A stretch of DNA of 64,000 nt. It comes from a bacterium. Its GTDB lineage: Bacteria; Patescibacteriota; Minisyncoccia; Phycocordibacterales; Phycocordibacteraceae. A program made the position numbers and the translations under genes. The stretch is taken from positions 34,218 through 98,217 of the forward strand of contig JAUSCN010000012.1 of the NCBI GenBank assembly GCA_030651285.1, given 5' to 3'. This document shows positions 47,933 to 56,205 of the stretch, in pieces. The number at the start of each line of letters is the position of its first letter. The first letter of the stretch is position 1. A model generated the notes under the pieces. It made no database searches, was not told where the DNA came from, and saw only the letters and a program-made list of their open reading frames with translations.

Positions 47933-47970
47933 AAACAAAAACAGCCGGAATCTCCGGCTGTTTTTGTTTC
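47933..47970 (+). terminator. Terminator after the PG-binding protein gene
   Basis: ACAGCCGGA / TCCGGCTGT stem flanked by AAACAAAA and TTTTTGTTT. Confidence 0.85.
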
Positions 47971-48104
47971 CATACTCAGGAAACTCAACTCTATTCTATC
48001 AATGTATGCCTAGGCCATTATTTTTGAGAGCCGAAAATCTACATTAGTATTGTAGTCCTCACCGAGGACCAGTCAAGAGGCTGTCACGCGGTATACTCGA
48101 GAGC

Positions 48105-49031
48105 ATGACGTCAAAAAATGGGGGATCAGCCTGGCACATGTCGCTGCCGCAACAACTCACGATCGCGGGGTTTATTTTTATAATCGCACTCGTAGGCATC
48201 GCTTCTTGGTATGGGTACCTGCGCCTCACTACCCTTTCAGAACAGATCACACAGCTTGATACGAAACTTGATATACAGATCGCTTCGACTACAGCTAGTC
48301 TGCAAAACAATCTTGCTGAAGCAACCTCATCGCTCGGAAATGCATTTCAGCAAGAAAACCTGAATGTCCAAGCGCAATTGGGTGGAGTCAGGAACCAAGT
48401 TGGCTCGATCACTGGAGTCGTGACCGACTTGCAGAAATTGAGCAAGACCGATCCAGAACTCCTCGCCAAGTATTCGAAAGTATTCTTCCTCAGCGACACG
48501 TACGCTCCTGCGCGACTCGTCGAGATTCCTTCCGCATATGCATACTCTGAGACGAAGCAGCTCCAGATAATCCCAGAAGTACTCCCCTATGTACTGCGGA
48601 TGATTGAGCAAGCGAAAGCAGGCGGTGTAGCGCTGTACGTAGATTCAGCATATCGCTCATTTGCGAGCCAGAAGTCGCTCAAGGGACAATACTCGGTCGT
48701 CTACGGCACCGGCACAGCAAACCAATTCTCTGCAGATCAAGGGTATTCCGAGCACCAGCTAGGCACCACCGCAGATTTCATCACGACTGGCACTGGTGGT
48801 GCGCTCGCAGGATTTGATGCAACTCCCGCCTATGCTTGGATGGTTGCCAACGCCTATCATTACGGCTTTGTTCTCTCGTATCCCAAAGACAATGGCTACT
48901 ACATATTCGAGCCATGGCATTGGCGCTTCGTCGGCGTAAAACTTGCGACCGATCTTCACACGGCGGGTACGTATTTCTACACAATGGACCAGCGCGCTAT
49001 CGACACCTATCTCATCTCTCTGTTCGATTAG
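48105..49031 (+). CDS. D-alanyl-D-alanine carboxypeptidase (VanY, peptidase M15B)
   Basis: 308 residues. A membrane helix near 15-35, a coiled coil (~45-115), then the M15 domain. The zinc motifs are SEHQLGTTADF (S-x-H-x2-G-x-A-x-D type) and EPWHWRFVG, plus YRSFASQKSL. It trims the terminal D-Ala from stem peptides outside the membrane, lowering cross-linking and feeding the L,D-transpeptidase encoded at 50908. Start ATG 48105. Confidence 0.9.
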   Translation: MTSKNGGSAWHMSLPQQLTIAGFIFIIALVGIASWYGYLRLTTLSEQITQLDTKLDIQIASTTASLQNNLAEATSSLGNAFQQENLNVQAQLGGVRNQVGSITGVVTDLQKLSKTDPELLAKYSKVFFLSDTYAPARLVEIPSAYAYSETKQLQIIPEVLPYVLRMIEQAKAGGVALYVDSAYRSFASQKSLKGQYSVVYGTGTANQFSADQGYSEHQLGTTADFITTGTGGALAGFDATPAYAWMVANAYHYGFVLSYPKDNGYYIFEPWHWRFVGVKLATDLHTAGTYFYTMDQRAIDTYLISLFD

Positions 49032-49048
49032 CGTTATATAGTGACCCT

Positions 49049-49873
49049 ATGAGCCGCGACACCATCACAGCAGGAGCGCTTCTGCTACTAATAGGAGTAA
49101 CGGTGTGGTATATGACGCGTCCTGCCACGGAACCCGCGGCAGAAGACCCCCTTATCGTGCTTGAGACCCCTTCCCCGAACAGTGTTGTACGGAGTCCCCT
49201 CATGATCAGCGGCAAAGCGCGCGGCAACTGGTACTTCGAGGCAAGCTTTCCGGTAAAGTTATACGACGCAAACCGAAAACTTCTTACGCAGGTTCCTGCG
49301 CAAGCGCAGAGCGAGTGGATGACAACCGACTACGTACCATTTGCAGCGACCCTTACTTTTGACACGCCCACTACGCCCACAGGCGTTCTTGTTTTGGAAA
49401 AAGATAATCCCTCAGGTCTGCCCGAACACGCAGACCAGCTGGAAGTACCCATCGTATTCACAACGACACCTCCTACTGTTACACCTATTACATTGTATTT
49501 CTATAACCCCGCCCTAGATCAGGGTCCGGGCGGTGCACAGTGCAGCAAGAACGGACTCGTTGCAGTAGGTCGTGCACTGCCCAAAACGATCACTCCACTC
49601 TCAGATGCCATTCGACTACTATTGAGGGGTGACCTCTCGCCATCCGAACGGGCGAAAGGTATCACTACCGAATTCCCACTCGAAGGCGTTTCGCTTAAGA
49701 ACGCGACAATCGTTAACGGTGTCGCAACACTAACGTTCAACGATCCAGAAAATAGAACCGGTGGTGGATCATGCCGCACAGCAGTCTTGTGGGCCCAGAT
49801 TGAGGCTACTGCAAAACAATTCCCGAGTATCACCACGGTACGATTTTTACCGAAAGATTTATTCCAACCATAA
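49049..49873 (+). CDS. Gmad2 + GerMN domain surface protein
   Basis: 274 residues from ATG 49049, 17 nt after the carboxypeptidase stop. A signal anchor (TITAGALLLLIGVTVWYM) is followed by an Ig-like Gmad2 domain (SPNSVVRSPLMISGKARGNW, FEASFPVKLYDANRKLL). A GerMN domain (LYFYNPALDQ, AIRLLLRGDLSPSERAKG, VNGVATLTFN) ends the protein. GerMN modules are found in spore germination GerM and in many CPR surface proteins; the ligand is unknown. Probably co-transcribed with its neighbours. Confidence 0.85.
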   Translation: MSRDTITAGALLLLIGVTVWYMTRPATEPAAEDPLIVLETPSPNSVVRSPLMISGKARGNWYFEASFPVKLYDANRKLLTQVPAQAQSEWMTTDYVPFAATLTFDTPTTPTGVLVLEKDNPSGLPEHADQLEVPIVFTTTPPTVTPITLYFYNPALDQGPGGAQCSKNGLVAVGRALPKTITPLSDAIRLLLRGDLSPSERAKGITTEFPLEGVSLKNATIVNGVATLTFNDPENRTGGGSCRTAVLWAQIEATAKQFPSITTVRFLPKDLFQP

Positions 49874-49877
49874 CACC

Positions 49878-50099
49878 ATGAATCATCCTATGTCGGGCGG
49901 ATTTGTCGGGCTCATAGCGCTACTCATCACTTCCCTTCTCATGGGACTCTTCTACTGGAGTGATCTGTTTTCGGGAGCTGCTGGCGGCAAAGGCGCGTCG
50001 GTCATGGAACGCAACTTACAAGCTGTTCAATCAGCGAAAGACGTAAAGAAAATGATGGAGAACAGGACTGCTGAAGAAATGGAGCATCTCGCGAACTAG
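49878..50099 (+). CDS. Small single-pass membrane protein (73 aa)
   Basis: Starts at ATG 49878, 4 nt after the GerMN gene. One helix (GGFVGLIALLITSLLMGLFYW) with a charged helical C-terminus (VMERNLQAVQSAKDVKKMME). No family known. Its stop overlaps by 4 bp the end of the converging gene at 50096. Confidence 0.65.
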   Translation: MNHPMSGGFVGLIALLITSLLMGLFYWSDLFSGAAGGKGASVMERNLQAVQSAKDVKKMMENRTAEEMEHLAN

Positions 50100-50812
50100 A
50101 CAATATACCCTGGTGGTGGCCACGCATGTAGAAGCATGGCAAGTACTATATAGAAAACGAGATGAATCGTATACGTGTACACAAAACCCTCTTTTACGCG
50201 CAAAATAAAATAGGGAAACACCAACGATGACAGAACAGCGCCTGTGGTCATGAGCACAGCATACGGAGTCGGCGTCCCATTAAGGAGAAACAAGATCACA
50301 TGCGCTCCGCCAAAACAGGCCATATAGCTGAGCACAACCTTCTTGAACGAATGAAATCTGTACGACAAGTCGAGTACGAGTACAGTAATTAGTATTTGCT
50401 GTACGAGTACCTCAGCGGACTTCGGCAGGAAATACCAAGAAGTCGCAAAGAGTATGTCAGTATAGGGCGCGAGTCGAATTCCGGTAAGAATTGGAAGCTG
50501 TGCAAACTCGTAGAGCAATCCCCATATGAGCGCCGCAAATCCAAGACTCCATACTATGTGCACCCAGATCCGATGCTCTACCGTGAGCCACCTCGTAAAT
50601 ATATTTCGATAATAAAAAAGCGCGACTCCCGCCCAAAGCAAAAAATAAAGCGCAATGAGTATCGGCGCGGAATTGTAGCTCAAATCGAAACCAAGCGCAG
50701 GAAGAATGAGGTAGTACCCAGCATTCGCCAAGAGCCAGAGACCGATTAATTCGCCCAATACTAAATGAAGCGGTGACTTAGATTCCTCATTGGCGATCGA
50801 TACATCGGACAT
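50096..50812 (-). CDS. Multi-pass membrane protein (238 aa)
   Basis: About seven hydrophobic helices with few charged residues inside; loops include TRWLTVEHRIWVH and RFHSFKKV. I see E and H residues in helices 4-5 (LLYEFAQLP, FLPKSAEVLVQQ) but not the EExxxR pattern of CPBP proteases. Family unknown. It is transcribed opposite to its neighbours. Confidence 0.6.
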   Translation of the reverse strand: MSDVSIANEESKSPLHLVLGELIGLWLLANAGYYLILPALGFDLSYNSAPILIALYFLLWAGVALFYYRNIFTRWLTVEHRIWVHIVWSLGFAALIWGLLYEFAQLPILTGIRLAPYTDILFATSWYFLPKSAEVLVQQILITVLVLDLSYRFHSFKKVVLSYMACFGGAHVILFLLNGTPTPYAVLMTTGAVLSSLVFPYFILRVKEGFVYTYTIHLVFYIVLAMLLHAWPPPGYIV

Positions 50813-50907
50813 GAGGCAATCTTACTCCTTTTTGATCATACTCGCTCTTGATAAAAGTAACTTTTACTGCACATTGCGCCCTTCTACAGAAGGAATAGAA
50901 TTAATCT

Positions 50908-51750
50908 ATGAAGCGATTCTTGGGTTCGAGGGCGCTTTGGGTAGCCCCCGCAGTAGCGGTCGTGGCGCTCTACAGCATCATCTCCTGGAACTCGATACCT
51001 CTCCCTCCCTCCGCACAACCCGCCTCACCAGCAATTGCGGTCCTCCCAGAGGAAACACCACCTGTTTCGGAACAGCCCAAATTTCAGTTCATTGAGATCA
51101 TCGATAGTTGCGACTGGTCATACACCGGCGAGTGCGTAAACGTGCGCTCCGGACCCGGAACCAACTTCCCTGCCGTACTAAAGCTACGGAACGGCGTCGT
51201 ACTGAAAGTGGCGAGCACCACCGTGACAGATGGTCGCGCATGGTACAAGATTGGATTTACCAGAATGCCACGCTACCCCGAGCGCATGTCAAGCGATTGG
51301 TACGTGGCCGGTGACTACGTGCATCCATTTTTTGATGAAGGTGAACAGATTTCTGAAAGCGGCTTGAATGCGTCGAGCACGAAGCGCATCATCATAACCC
51401 GAGATGAGCAGATACTGCGCGCATATGACGGCGACACAATATTCATGGAGCAACCTATTTCTCCAGGCCTTGAGCTCACGCCCACGCCCCGAGGCACGTT
51501 CTGGATATATCGCAAGACGCCCGATAGCTACATGCAGGGACCACTGCCAGGGATAAGCGACCAATACTACGACCTTCCTGGTGTGCCATGGGACTTATAT
51601 TTCACTGTCGATGGCGGGGCCATTCATGGCGCATACTGGCACAATCATTTCGGCCAGGCATGGTCGCATGGTTGTGTGAATATGCTGCCCGAACAAGCGC
51701 AAATCCTATACCAATGGGCTGATCTCGGCACTCCCGTCATAGTAAAGTGA
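50908..51750 (+). CDS. L,D-transpeptidase with SH3b domain
   Basis: 280 residues. A signal anchor (ALWVAPAVAVVALYSIISW), a Pro-rich linker, a bacterial SH3 domain (ECVNVRSGPGTNFPAVLKLR, ~70-140) and a YkuD catalytic domain. The latter has IHGAYWHNHFGQAWSHGCVN, whose His and Cys (SHGC) are catalytic. It forms 3-3 cross-links between meso-DAP residues using tetrapeptides, which the neighbouring VanY would produce. Start ATG 50908. Confidence 0.9.
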   Translation: MKRFLGSRALWVAPAVAVVALYSIISWNSIPLPPSAQPASPAIAVLPEETPPVSEQPKFQFIEIIDSCDWSYTGECVNVRSGPGTNFPAVLKLRNGVVLKVASTTVTDGRAWYKIGFTRMPRYPERMSSDWYVAGDYVHPFFDEGEQISESGLNASSTKRIIITRDEQILRAYDGDTIFMEQPISPGLELTPTPRGTFWIYRKTPDSYMQGPLPGISDQYYDLPGVPWDLYFTVDGGAIHGAYWHNHFGQAWSHGCVNMLPEQAQILYQWADLGTPVIVK

Positions 51751-51820
51751 TAGAAAATTATGCGACACAAACTAATTTTGCATAGTTCCGTCCGCCAACC
51801 ATGTATGGGAAAATCGCACG

Positions 51821-52465
51821 GTGATTCTGTTCATTACGTCCTTCGCGTTTGCCGCCCAGAGTATGGGCGTGCCCACACAACTCAAGTCCATACCTGTTCC
51901 AGAGGCACCCAAAGTTGCCCCCGCACCCGAAACACTTGTCCCCGACGTACCGTTCTATTCTCAATTTAAAGACATAACTTCTCCCAAGTGGCAGAAGGTG
52001 GGCTGCGGCATTGCGAGCCTCGCAATGATTATCGATTTTTATTCCAATGATCCTGTATCAGTAGACGCATTACTCAAGAAAGGGATCGCCTCGAACGCGT
52101 ACGACCAGAACGCTGGATGGAAATATAAAGGACTGATCGACCTATCGAAGCAGTACGGCCTCAATGGTACGTATTTCGACTGGCGGAAGCTTGATACGCA
52201 GACGGCATTTGAAAAATTAAAACCGCTCCTGAAGGATGGGCCCGTGATGATTTCGGTTCATTATAAATTCGATCCAAAGAGCACGATTCCACACCTTGTA
52301 GTTATCAATGGTATTGAGGGCGACACGGTTTACTACAACGACCCTGCGGAAAAATCAGGCGAGAAAGAAATCTCGACTGCCAAACTTCTCAGTGCCTGGA
52401 AAAAGAAAGTGGTCATCATTAGACCCGTTGAAAAGACATCTGGCAAAGTCGCACTCGACTACTAA
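51821..52465 (+). CDS. Secreted C39-like cysteine peptidase
   Basis: 214 residues. A short signal-like start (MILFITSFAFAAQS) from GTG 51821 is the only start codon after an in-frame stop, so the N-terminus is unusually short. The peptidase C39_2 core follows: VPFYSQFKD, VGCGIASLAMIIDFY with catalytic Cys, IPHLVVINGIEGD with His, and VYYNDPAE with Asp. It probably cleaves peptides or wall proteins outside the cell. A lost upstream segment or small frameshift near 51790 is possible. Confidence 0.75.
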   Translation: MILFITSFAFAAQSMGVPTQLKSIPVPEAPKVAPAPETLVPDVPFYSQFKDITSPKWQKVGCGIASLAMIIDFYSNDPVSVDALLKKGIASNAYDQNAGWKYKGLIDLSKQYGLNGTYFDWRKLDTQTAFEKLKPLLKDGPVMISVHYKFDPKSTIPHLVVINGIEGDTVYYNDPAEKSGEKEISTAKLLSAWKKKVVIIRPVEKTSGKVALDY

Positions 52466-53271
52466 TATTTTCTGCGCCAGAGACCCAACCCTCTCCACAC
52501 TGGCACATACTTCCCTATTTTTGATCGATGGATCGAAAGCGCGAGCGCATGTGTGCCGAGCGACTCGCCAATGCGCCCCGCAAGTGAGCGCATATACGTA
52601 CCCGATGCACAAATCACTTTCAAGCGAAGTACGGTAAAGGTTCTTCCCTGCGCGGTTTTAAACAGAGATTCCCAGCGAGCACGGATAGCGTCCACACGAA
52701 AATCTTCCCCGAGTTTTTTCGATGGCTCGCTCGTGCGCGGCACATGCGAGAGAAATTCTGAGACTCTCACCTCGAGATCAGTGCCCGAAATGGCGTAGGT
52801 ATCTTTGTGCTGAATGCGGTACACATGCTCGACGTGCGTAGGCATTTTTATTGAAGAAAGCGTTCCCTCGAGCGTGTGTAGGAAGAGCGGCTTGCCGTTT
52901 ACTGTTTTTGAAGAGAATGCGGGATACGCTCGAGAGTGAGCGCCGAGCTCTTTGGAAAGCACGTCTGCAATACTGCGTTCATCTACATGGACGTCCTTTG
53001 AGAAATCCGGCATACCAAGCACATCACCCGTATCGCTCTCGACGCCGAGCAACACCTCGATCTCGTACTCTTTATCGAGCCCTGTATATAATTTCTGCTT
53101 CTTACACTCGTCACCGAAAAGCACCAGCAACTTACCAGACGCCATCGGGTCGAGGCGACCCGCATAGCAAGCGACAGTATGCGCATACTCTGGATGCTCC
53201 GATTTCCATGAATCAAGCGCCGCAAGCGGTGTTTCACCAACCTTCTTTTCTATAACTACAAGCTTTTCCAT
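52462..53271 (-). CDS. truB: tRNA pseudouridine-55 synthase
   Basis: 269 residues from ATG 53271 (MEKLVVIEKKVGETP). The catalytic Asp is in YAGRLDPMASG (~45). KLYTGLDKEYEIEVLLGVES and YPAFSSKTVNGKPLF follow the TruB order, and CASGTYMRSLAGRIGESL is the third motif. It modifies U55 in the T-loop. The N-terminus is shortened compared with E. coli. The 3' end overlaps the C39 gene end by 4 bp. Confidence 0.93.
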   Translation of the reverse strand: MEKLVVIEKKVGETPLAALDSWKSEHPEYAHTVACYAGRLDPMASGKLLVLFGDECKKQKLYTGLDKEYEIEVLLGVESDTGDVLGMPDFSKDVHVDERSIADVLSKELGAHSRAYPAFSSKTVNGKPLFLHTLEGTLSSIKMPTHVEHVYRIQHKDTYAISGTDLEVRVSEFLSHVPRTSEPSKKLGEDFRVDAIRARWESLFKTAQGRTFTVLRLKVICASGTYMRSLAGRIGESLGTHALALSIHRSKIGKYVPVWRGLGLWRRKY

Positions 53272-53293
53272 TGTCGGCGCAGTATACCAGAAC

Positions 53294-53322
53294 TTGACAT
53301 AACACATATATTTATTTACAGT
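53294..53322 (+). promoter_or_regulatory. Promoter of the 119-aa gene
   Basis: TTGACA (53294-53299), 17-nt spacer, TACAGT (53317-53322). Confidence 0.65.
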
Positions 53323-53371
53323 GTTTCCCAGAGCACCTTACTTTTTCGATCATTCAACCTAGGAGGGTTCT

Positions 53372-53731
53372 ATGCCACACGGGAAACGACTGCTTGTCGC
53401 AGATGGGATTATTCTTCCAGGAGAGCTTGAGGCGGTACTCAAATTTTTCGACCCGCTACCAGTAGAGATAATATTGATGGGGATTGATCCACGGTTCCAT
53501 CCCACATCATCTCTTTACCATGAATATCACGCGCACAACTGCAATGCGATATTGCTTTCTCCTGGATTCGACGAACAACTCATTGCACTTGCCGAGAAAG
53601 TGAGTAAGCTGGCGGGCGGGATAGAGAGTGTCTGTTATATTGTTTCGGGAAAAGAGGTCAAAAGTTTGACTGACTACCGCCGCTTCAGCGAAAAGGTCGC
53701 GGCGCTCACCGAACAAAGCGAAAGGAAATAG
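53372..53731 (+). CDS. Hypothetical protein (119 aa), stand-alone cassette-like gene
   Basis: AGGAGGG lies 5 nt before the ATG. Reads PHGKRLLVADGIILPGELEA, VLKFFDPLPVEIILMGIDPR, then HNCNAILLSPGFDEQLIALA. Alternating strands and helices suggest a small alpha/beta domain; no family recognised. It has its own promoter (53294) and terminator (53751), and lies on the strand opposite to truB. Confidence 0.65.
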   Translation: MPHGKRLLVADGIILPGELEAVLKFFDPLPVEIILMGIDPRFHPTSSLYHEYHAHNCNAILLSPGFDEQLIALAEKVSKLAGGIESVCYIVSGKEVKSLTDYRRFSEKVAALTEQSERK

Positions 53732-53750
53732 AATACCCTCCTTAATAGCC

Positions 53751-53783
53751 GCCGCCACGCTTCCCGTGGCGGCATTTTCTTTT
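53751..53783 (+). terminator. Terminator after the 119-aa gene
   Basis: GCCGCCACG / CGTGGCGGC followed by a T-rich run. Confidence 0.8.
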
Positions 53784-54656
53784 AACCAAATATTTTGCTG
53801 GTATCAAGAACAATCTCTCTTGCTACAGTATCCCCGGCAATTTCTTTAGAACGGAACTTAGCTTTGCTGTCGCGAAGAGGCTGTATGACTCCGAGCACTT
53901 GCTTATACGCGAGGACTGCATCGAGCTTTCCTTTCTTCAGCGCATAGTTATGCATCATCATCAGTTGCGCGTCGATCTCATCCAGGAAGAGACGCTGGAT
54001 AGGATGCTCGGCGAGCGCAGTGTGTTTCCTATGCACCCAAAGATCTGCAAGTTCTTCGATCACTAATTCGCTCACACCGATAACGGTTCGTGGGACATTA
54101 TTTCTCATCCCGATAAAATCTCCGCGCTCGTCTTTGAAATACTTTATGGACCCGAGCTTGCCGCTGTCTATTTCTGCCTTGATAGCTTCCAGCTTCTTCT
54201 GGACACTCTTCGCTCCGAACGTCACGTCGACCGCAAGAGCGAGAAGGCGCGAGCCTTCCTCCGGCGTAAACCATTCGGCGATCATGTCAACTTTATTTTT
54301 AAAATCGTCATAGGGCGCAGTCTTGAGAGTTCGAGCGTTGCCGAGCCACCCATTCGAGTCTGACTGAGTAAGCACAATCGCTTCAAAAACATCTGCTATG
54401 TGTTTCAATTTCTTTTCTTCTGGAGTATCACGCGCCTCGAACTCATTCTTGAGACCATTCGCAAACGCGACGTCTGCATCGATAACTTCCTGACCATAGA
54501 CAGGAACAAGTCAGCTTCATGTATGAAATAGTCTGAATTCGTGAAGATCTCATTCTTTGCTTTTTCATGCGCAAGCGCCATTGATGGGGAAAGCTCTACG
54601 CTATTTCGCGCCCTTTCCCTATCAATCTTGTCCGCCATCCTGCTCTCGAAATTCAT
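53782..54656 (-). pseudogene. Hypothetical protein gene split by a one-base frameshift
   Basis: The 5' part (from ATG 54656) reads MNFESRMADKIDRERARNSV and on to FIHEADLFL, then falls out of frame into a low-complexity Arg/Ser tail. One base earlier in register, the downstream frame continues YGQEVIDADVAFANGLKNEF, EARDTPEEKKLKHIADVFEA and runs smoothly to a stop at 53782. Joined, they give about 290 residues. The break lies at about 54505-54515, near CTGTCTATGG. No slippery heptamer is visible, so a real one-base loss or a sequence error is likelier than programmed frameshifting. Family unknown. Confidence 0.7.
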
Positions 54657-54806
54657 TTTATGCATAATACCTCACGAACGGACGCACTCATACTGAAAGG
54701 CTGTTTGCACACTTATGATTTTTATGGGGTAGACACTCGCTCGGCACAGGTATATAAGCATGGTAGAAGCACCTTGAACTAAACCCTGACACAGAGGAGG
54801 TACCGC

Positions 54807-55016
54807 ATGCATATAGAATGTCCCTTCTGCACCAGAAAATTCACGCGGAGGAAATTCGATACTCTCCTCTTTTGCGGATTCCAGACCATCAATGAAACTC
54901 ACGAACTTGAATTACGGAAATGTCTTTGCAACGCAACCCTAAGCATCGAACTTCAACGTGGGTTACGCGGCAATTACATCATACGAGGACAGATACAGCT
55001 CCTTACGCGTCAATAA
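54807..55016 (+). CDS. Small Cys-rich protein (69 aa)
   Basis: AGAGGAGGT precedes the ATG. Begins MHIECPFCTRKFTRRKF with CPFC, later CGF and KCLCNATL. The Cys pairs suggest a zinc-binding fold of the CPxC type. First of four closely packed small genes (54807-55691), each with a strong ribosome-binding site. Function unknown. Confidence 0.6.
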   Translation: MHIECPFCTRKFTRRKFDTLLFCGFQTINETHELELRKCLCNATLSIELQRGLRGNYIIRGQIQLLTRQ

Positions 55017-55028
55017 GGGAGGTATTCG

Positions 55029-55247
55029 ATGAAACATTCTGCGCAGCAACGCATTCAATGCCCCTTCTGCAAGGAGATACATTCCCTCGAACAGCTTCCG
55101 CCGAGCGAAGGATTGTTCTACTGGTGCAACACTTCCGGAAGGACCTTCAAGGTTGACGAAAGGAGGCCTGCATGTGGACACACACCACCATCACATGCGA
55201 CTACCCTGCCTGCCATGAAGCCATCCTCAGAAAAGAGGACGACGTAA
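55029..55247 (+). CDS. Small Cys-rich protein (72 aa)
   Basis: GGGAGGT lies 8 nt upstream. MKHSAQQRIQCPFCKEIHSL, YWCNTSGRTFKVDERR: a CPFC...WC...(C) zinc-ribbon-like pattern similar to the previous gene, so the two may be related. The last 25 codons overlap the start of the next gene in another frame. Confidence 0.55.
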   Translation: MKHSAQQRIQCPFCKEIHSLEQLPPSEGLFYWCNTSGRTFKVDERRPACGHTPPSHATTLPAMKPSSEKRTT

Positions 55248-55351
55248 TCGCAGGAAATTGTCGCTTCCACGTGATGTGCTGGAACTTCCTCAAAGAGGGT
55301 CGGGACGACTTGTTCGGACAACCCAAACAGAAAGGAGTAGGAAATGCTTAA
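55172..55351 (+). CDS. Small Cys/His-rich protein (59 aa)
   Basis: AAAGGAGG lies 6 nt before ATG 55172. Reads MWTHTTITCDYPACHEAILR, KEDDVIAGNCRFHVMCWNFL, KEGRDDLFGQ. C-x4-C-H...C-x2-H-x2-C suggests a zinc site. It overlaps the previous gene (out of frame) and ends 8 nt into the next. Function unknown. Confidence 0.6.
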   Translation: MWTHTTITCDYPACHEAILRKEDDVIAGNCRFHVMCWNFLKEGRDDLFGQPKQKGVGNA

Positions 55352-55691
55352 ACCATTTCTGATTCTTCTAATTCTTTTGTTGGTGTGGCCGATCAGCTCG
55401 ACTACCGCGAATAATCCGACCGAACCGGCAGGTTGCCTCGGAGGATATCCGATACAAGAGGCGGTGAAAAAATTCCTCTCAAAAAACCTGGAGCCGGGAT
55501 TCGTGGTCGAGATACGGGAACAAGATGTTCTAGGGAACATCTACATACTCTTCGTCAACCGATTGGAAATGGAAGGACTGTTCTACCAAGAAGGAGGCGA
55601 ATTCTTCGTCTGCGACATCACCTCAGCTATCGAATTTGATCGCGAAGGGAAACTGGTAGTTCTATGGAACCCCAATCAAAAACAAAGTTAG
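55344..55691 (+). CDS. Small exported protein (115 aa)
   Basis: AAAGGAG lies 7 nt upstream. Signal peptide MLKPFLILLILLLVWPISST, then a soluble domain (PIQEAVKKFLSKNLEPGFVV, YILFVNRLEMEGLFYQEGG). Last gene of the small operon; a terminator follows. No family known. Confidence 0.6.
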   Translation: MLKPFLILLILLLVWPISSTTANNPTEPAGCLGGYPIQEAVKKFLSKNLEPGFVVEIREQDVLGNIYILFVNRLEMEGLFYQEGGEFFVCDITSAIEFDREGKLVVLWNPNQKQS

Positions 55692-55694
55692 AAG

Positions 55695-55735
55695 AAGGAG
55701 CTGCCAACGCTACACCGGCAGCTCCTTTTCTTTTG
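55695..55735 (+). terminator. Terminator of the small Cys-rich operon
   Basis: AAGGAGCTGCC / GGCAGCTCCTT followed by TTCTTTT. Confidence 0.85.
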
Positions 55736-55750
55736 CTGTGTGAGTACACG

Positions 55751-55779
55751 TTGACAATGCAACTTATTTGAAGTACCAT
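55751..55779 (+). promoter_or_regulatory. Promoter of the 50-aa gene
   Basis: TTGACA (55751-55756), 17 nt, TACCAT (55774-55779). Confidence 0.55.
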
Positions 55780-55812
55780 TTTTCGAGAACGTTCACCCAA
55801 AAGGAGGTTTGT

Positions 55813-55965
55813 ATGTTGGCCGATGTGGTTAGTATTATGTTTTCTAGAGACCCAGCAACACTCCCTCCAAAGGCGAGGTACAAGATCAATCAAAGCCTTC
55901 TGGTGCTTGAAGCGATCTTCGGAGCCTCACAGGTTATGGTCATACTTATTCACTGGCTCCGTTGA
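55813..55965 (+). CDS. Small protein (50 aa), cassette-like
   Basis: AAGGAGGT lies 6 nt before the ATG. Reads MLADVVSIMFSRDPATLPPK, ARYKINQSLLVLEAIFGASQ, VMVILIHWLR. The C-terminal third is hydrophobic enough for a membrane helix. It has its own promoter and terminator. Function unknown. Confidence 0.6.
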   Translation: MLADVVSIMFSRDPATLPPKARYKINQSLLVLEAIFGASQVMVILIHWLR

Positions 55966-55979
55966 GACCAGCAGAATTC

Positions 55980-56015
55980 AAGAGGCGCGTCCGCAAGGAT
56001 GCGCCTCTTATTTTT
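55980..56015 (+). terminator. Terminator after the 50-aa gene
   Basis: AGAGGCGC / GCGCCTCT with ATTTTTG tail. Confidence 0.8.
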
Positions 56016-56066
56016 GTCTGCTACGCATGAAATCGTGATACACTTTTACCGTACCTTTTGGAGAAT

Positions 56067-56201
56067 ATGAAAACATCGACGATTTCTTGGGTCATCATCT
56101 GCATTATTGTTTTCGGGGTCGCATGGTTCTTTTACGCGAACCGACCACCACTCCTCTCCCCCACCCAGCACATAGGGACAGAGTCTCCTCGCCAGCTGTA
56201 A
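56067..56201 (+). CDS. Mini membrane protein (44 aa)
   Basis: MKTSTISWVIICIIVFGVAW, FFYANRPPLL, SPTQHIGTESPRQL. One N-terminal membrane helix with a short polar tail. TTGGAG lies 6 nt upstream of the ATG. It ends 4 nt before the PAP2 gene, so it likely shares its transcript. Confidence 0.55.
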   Translation: MKTSTISWVIICIIVFGVAWFFYANRPPLLSPTQHIGTESPRQL

Positions 56202-56205
56202 TTCG

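Noticed and set aside
54490..54530. Programmed -1 frameshift in the broken gene
   Set aside because: No slippery X-XXY-YYZ heptamer or downstream hairpin is seen; a one-base loss explains it more simply.
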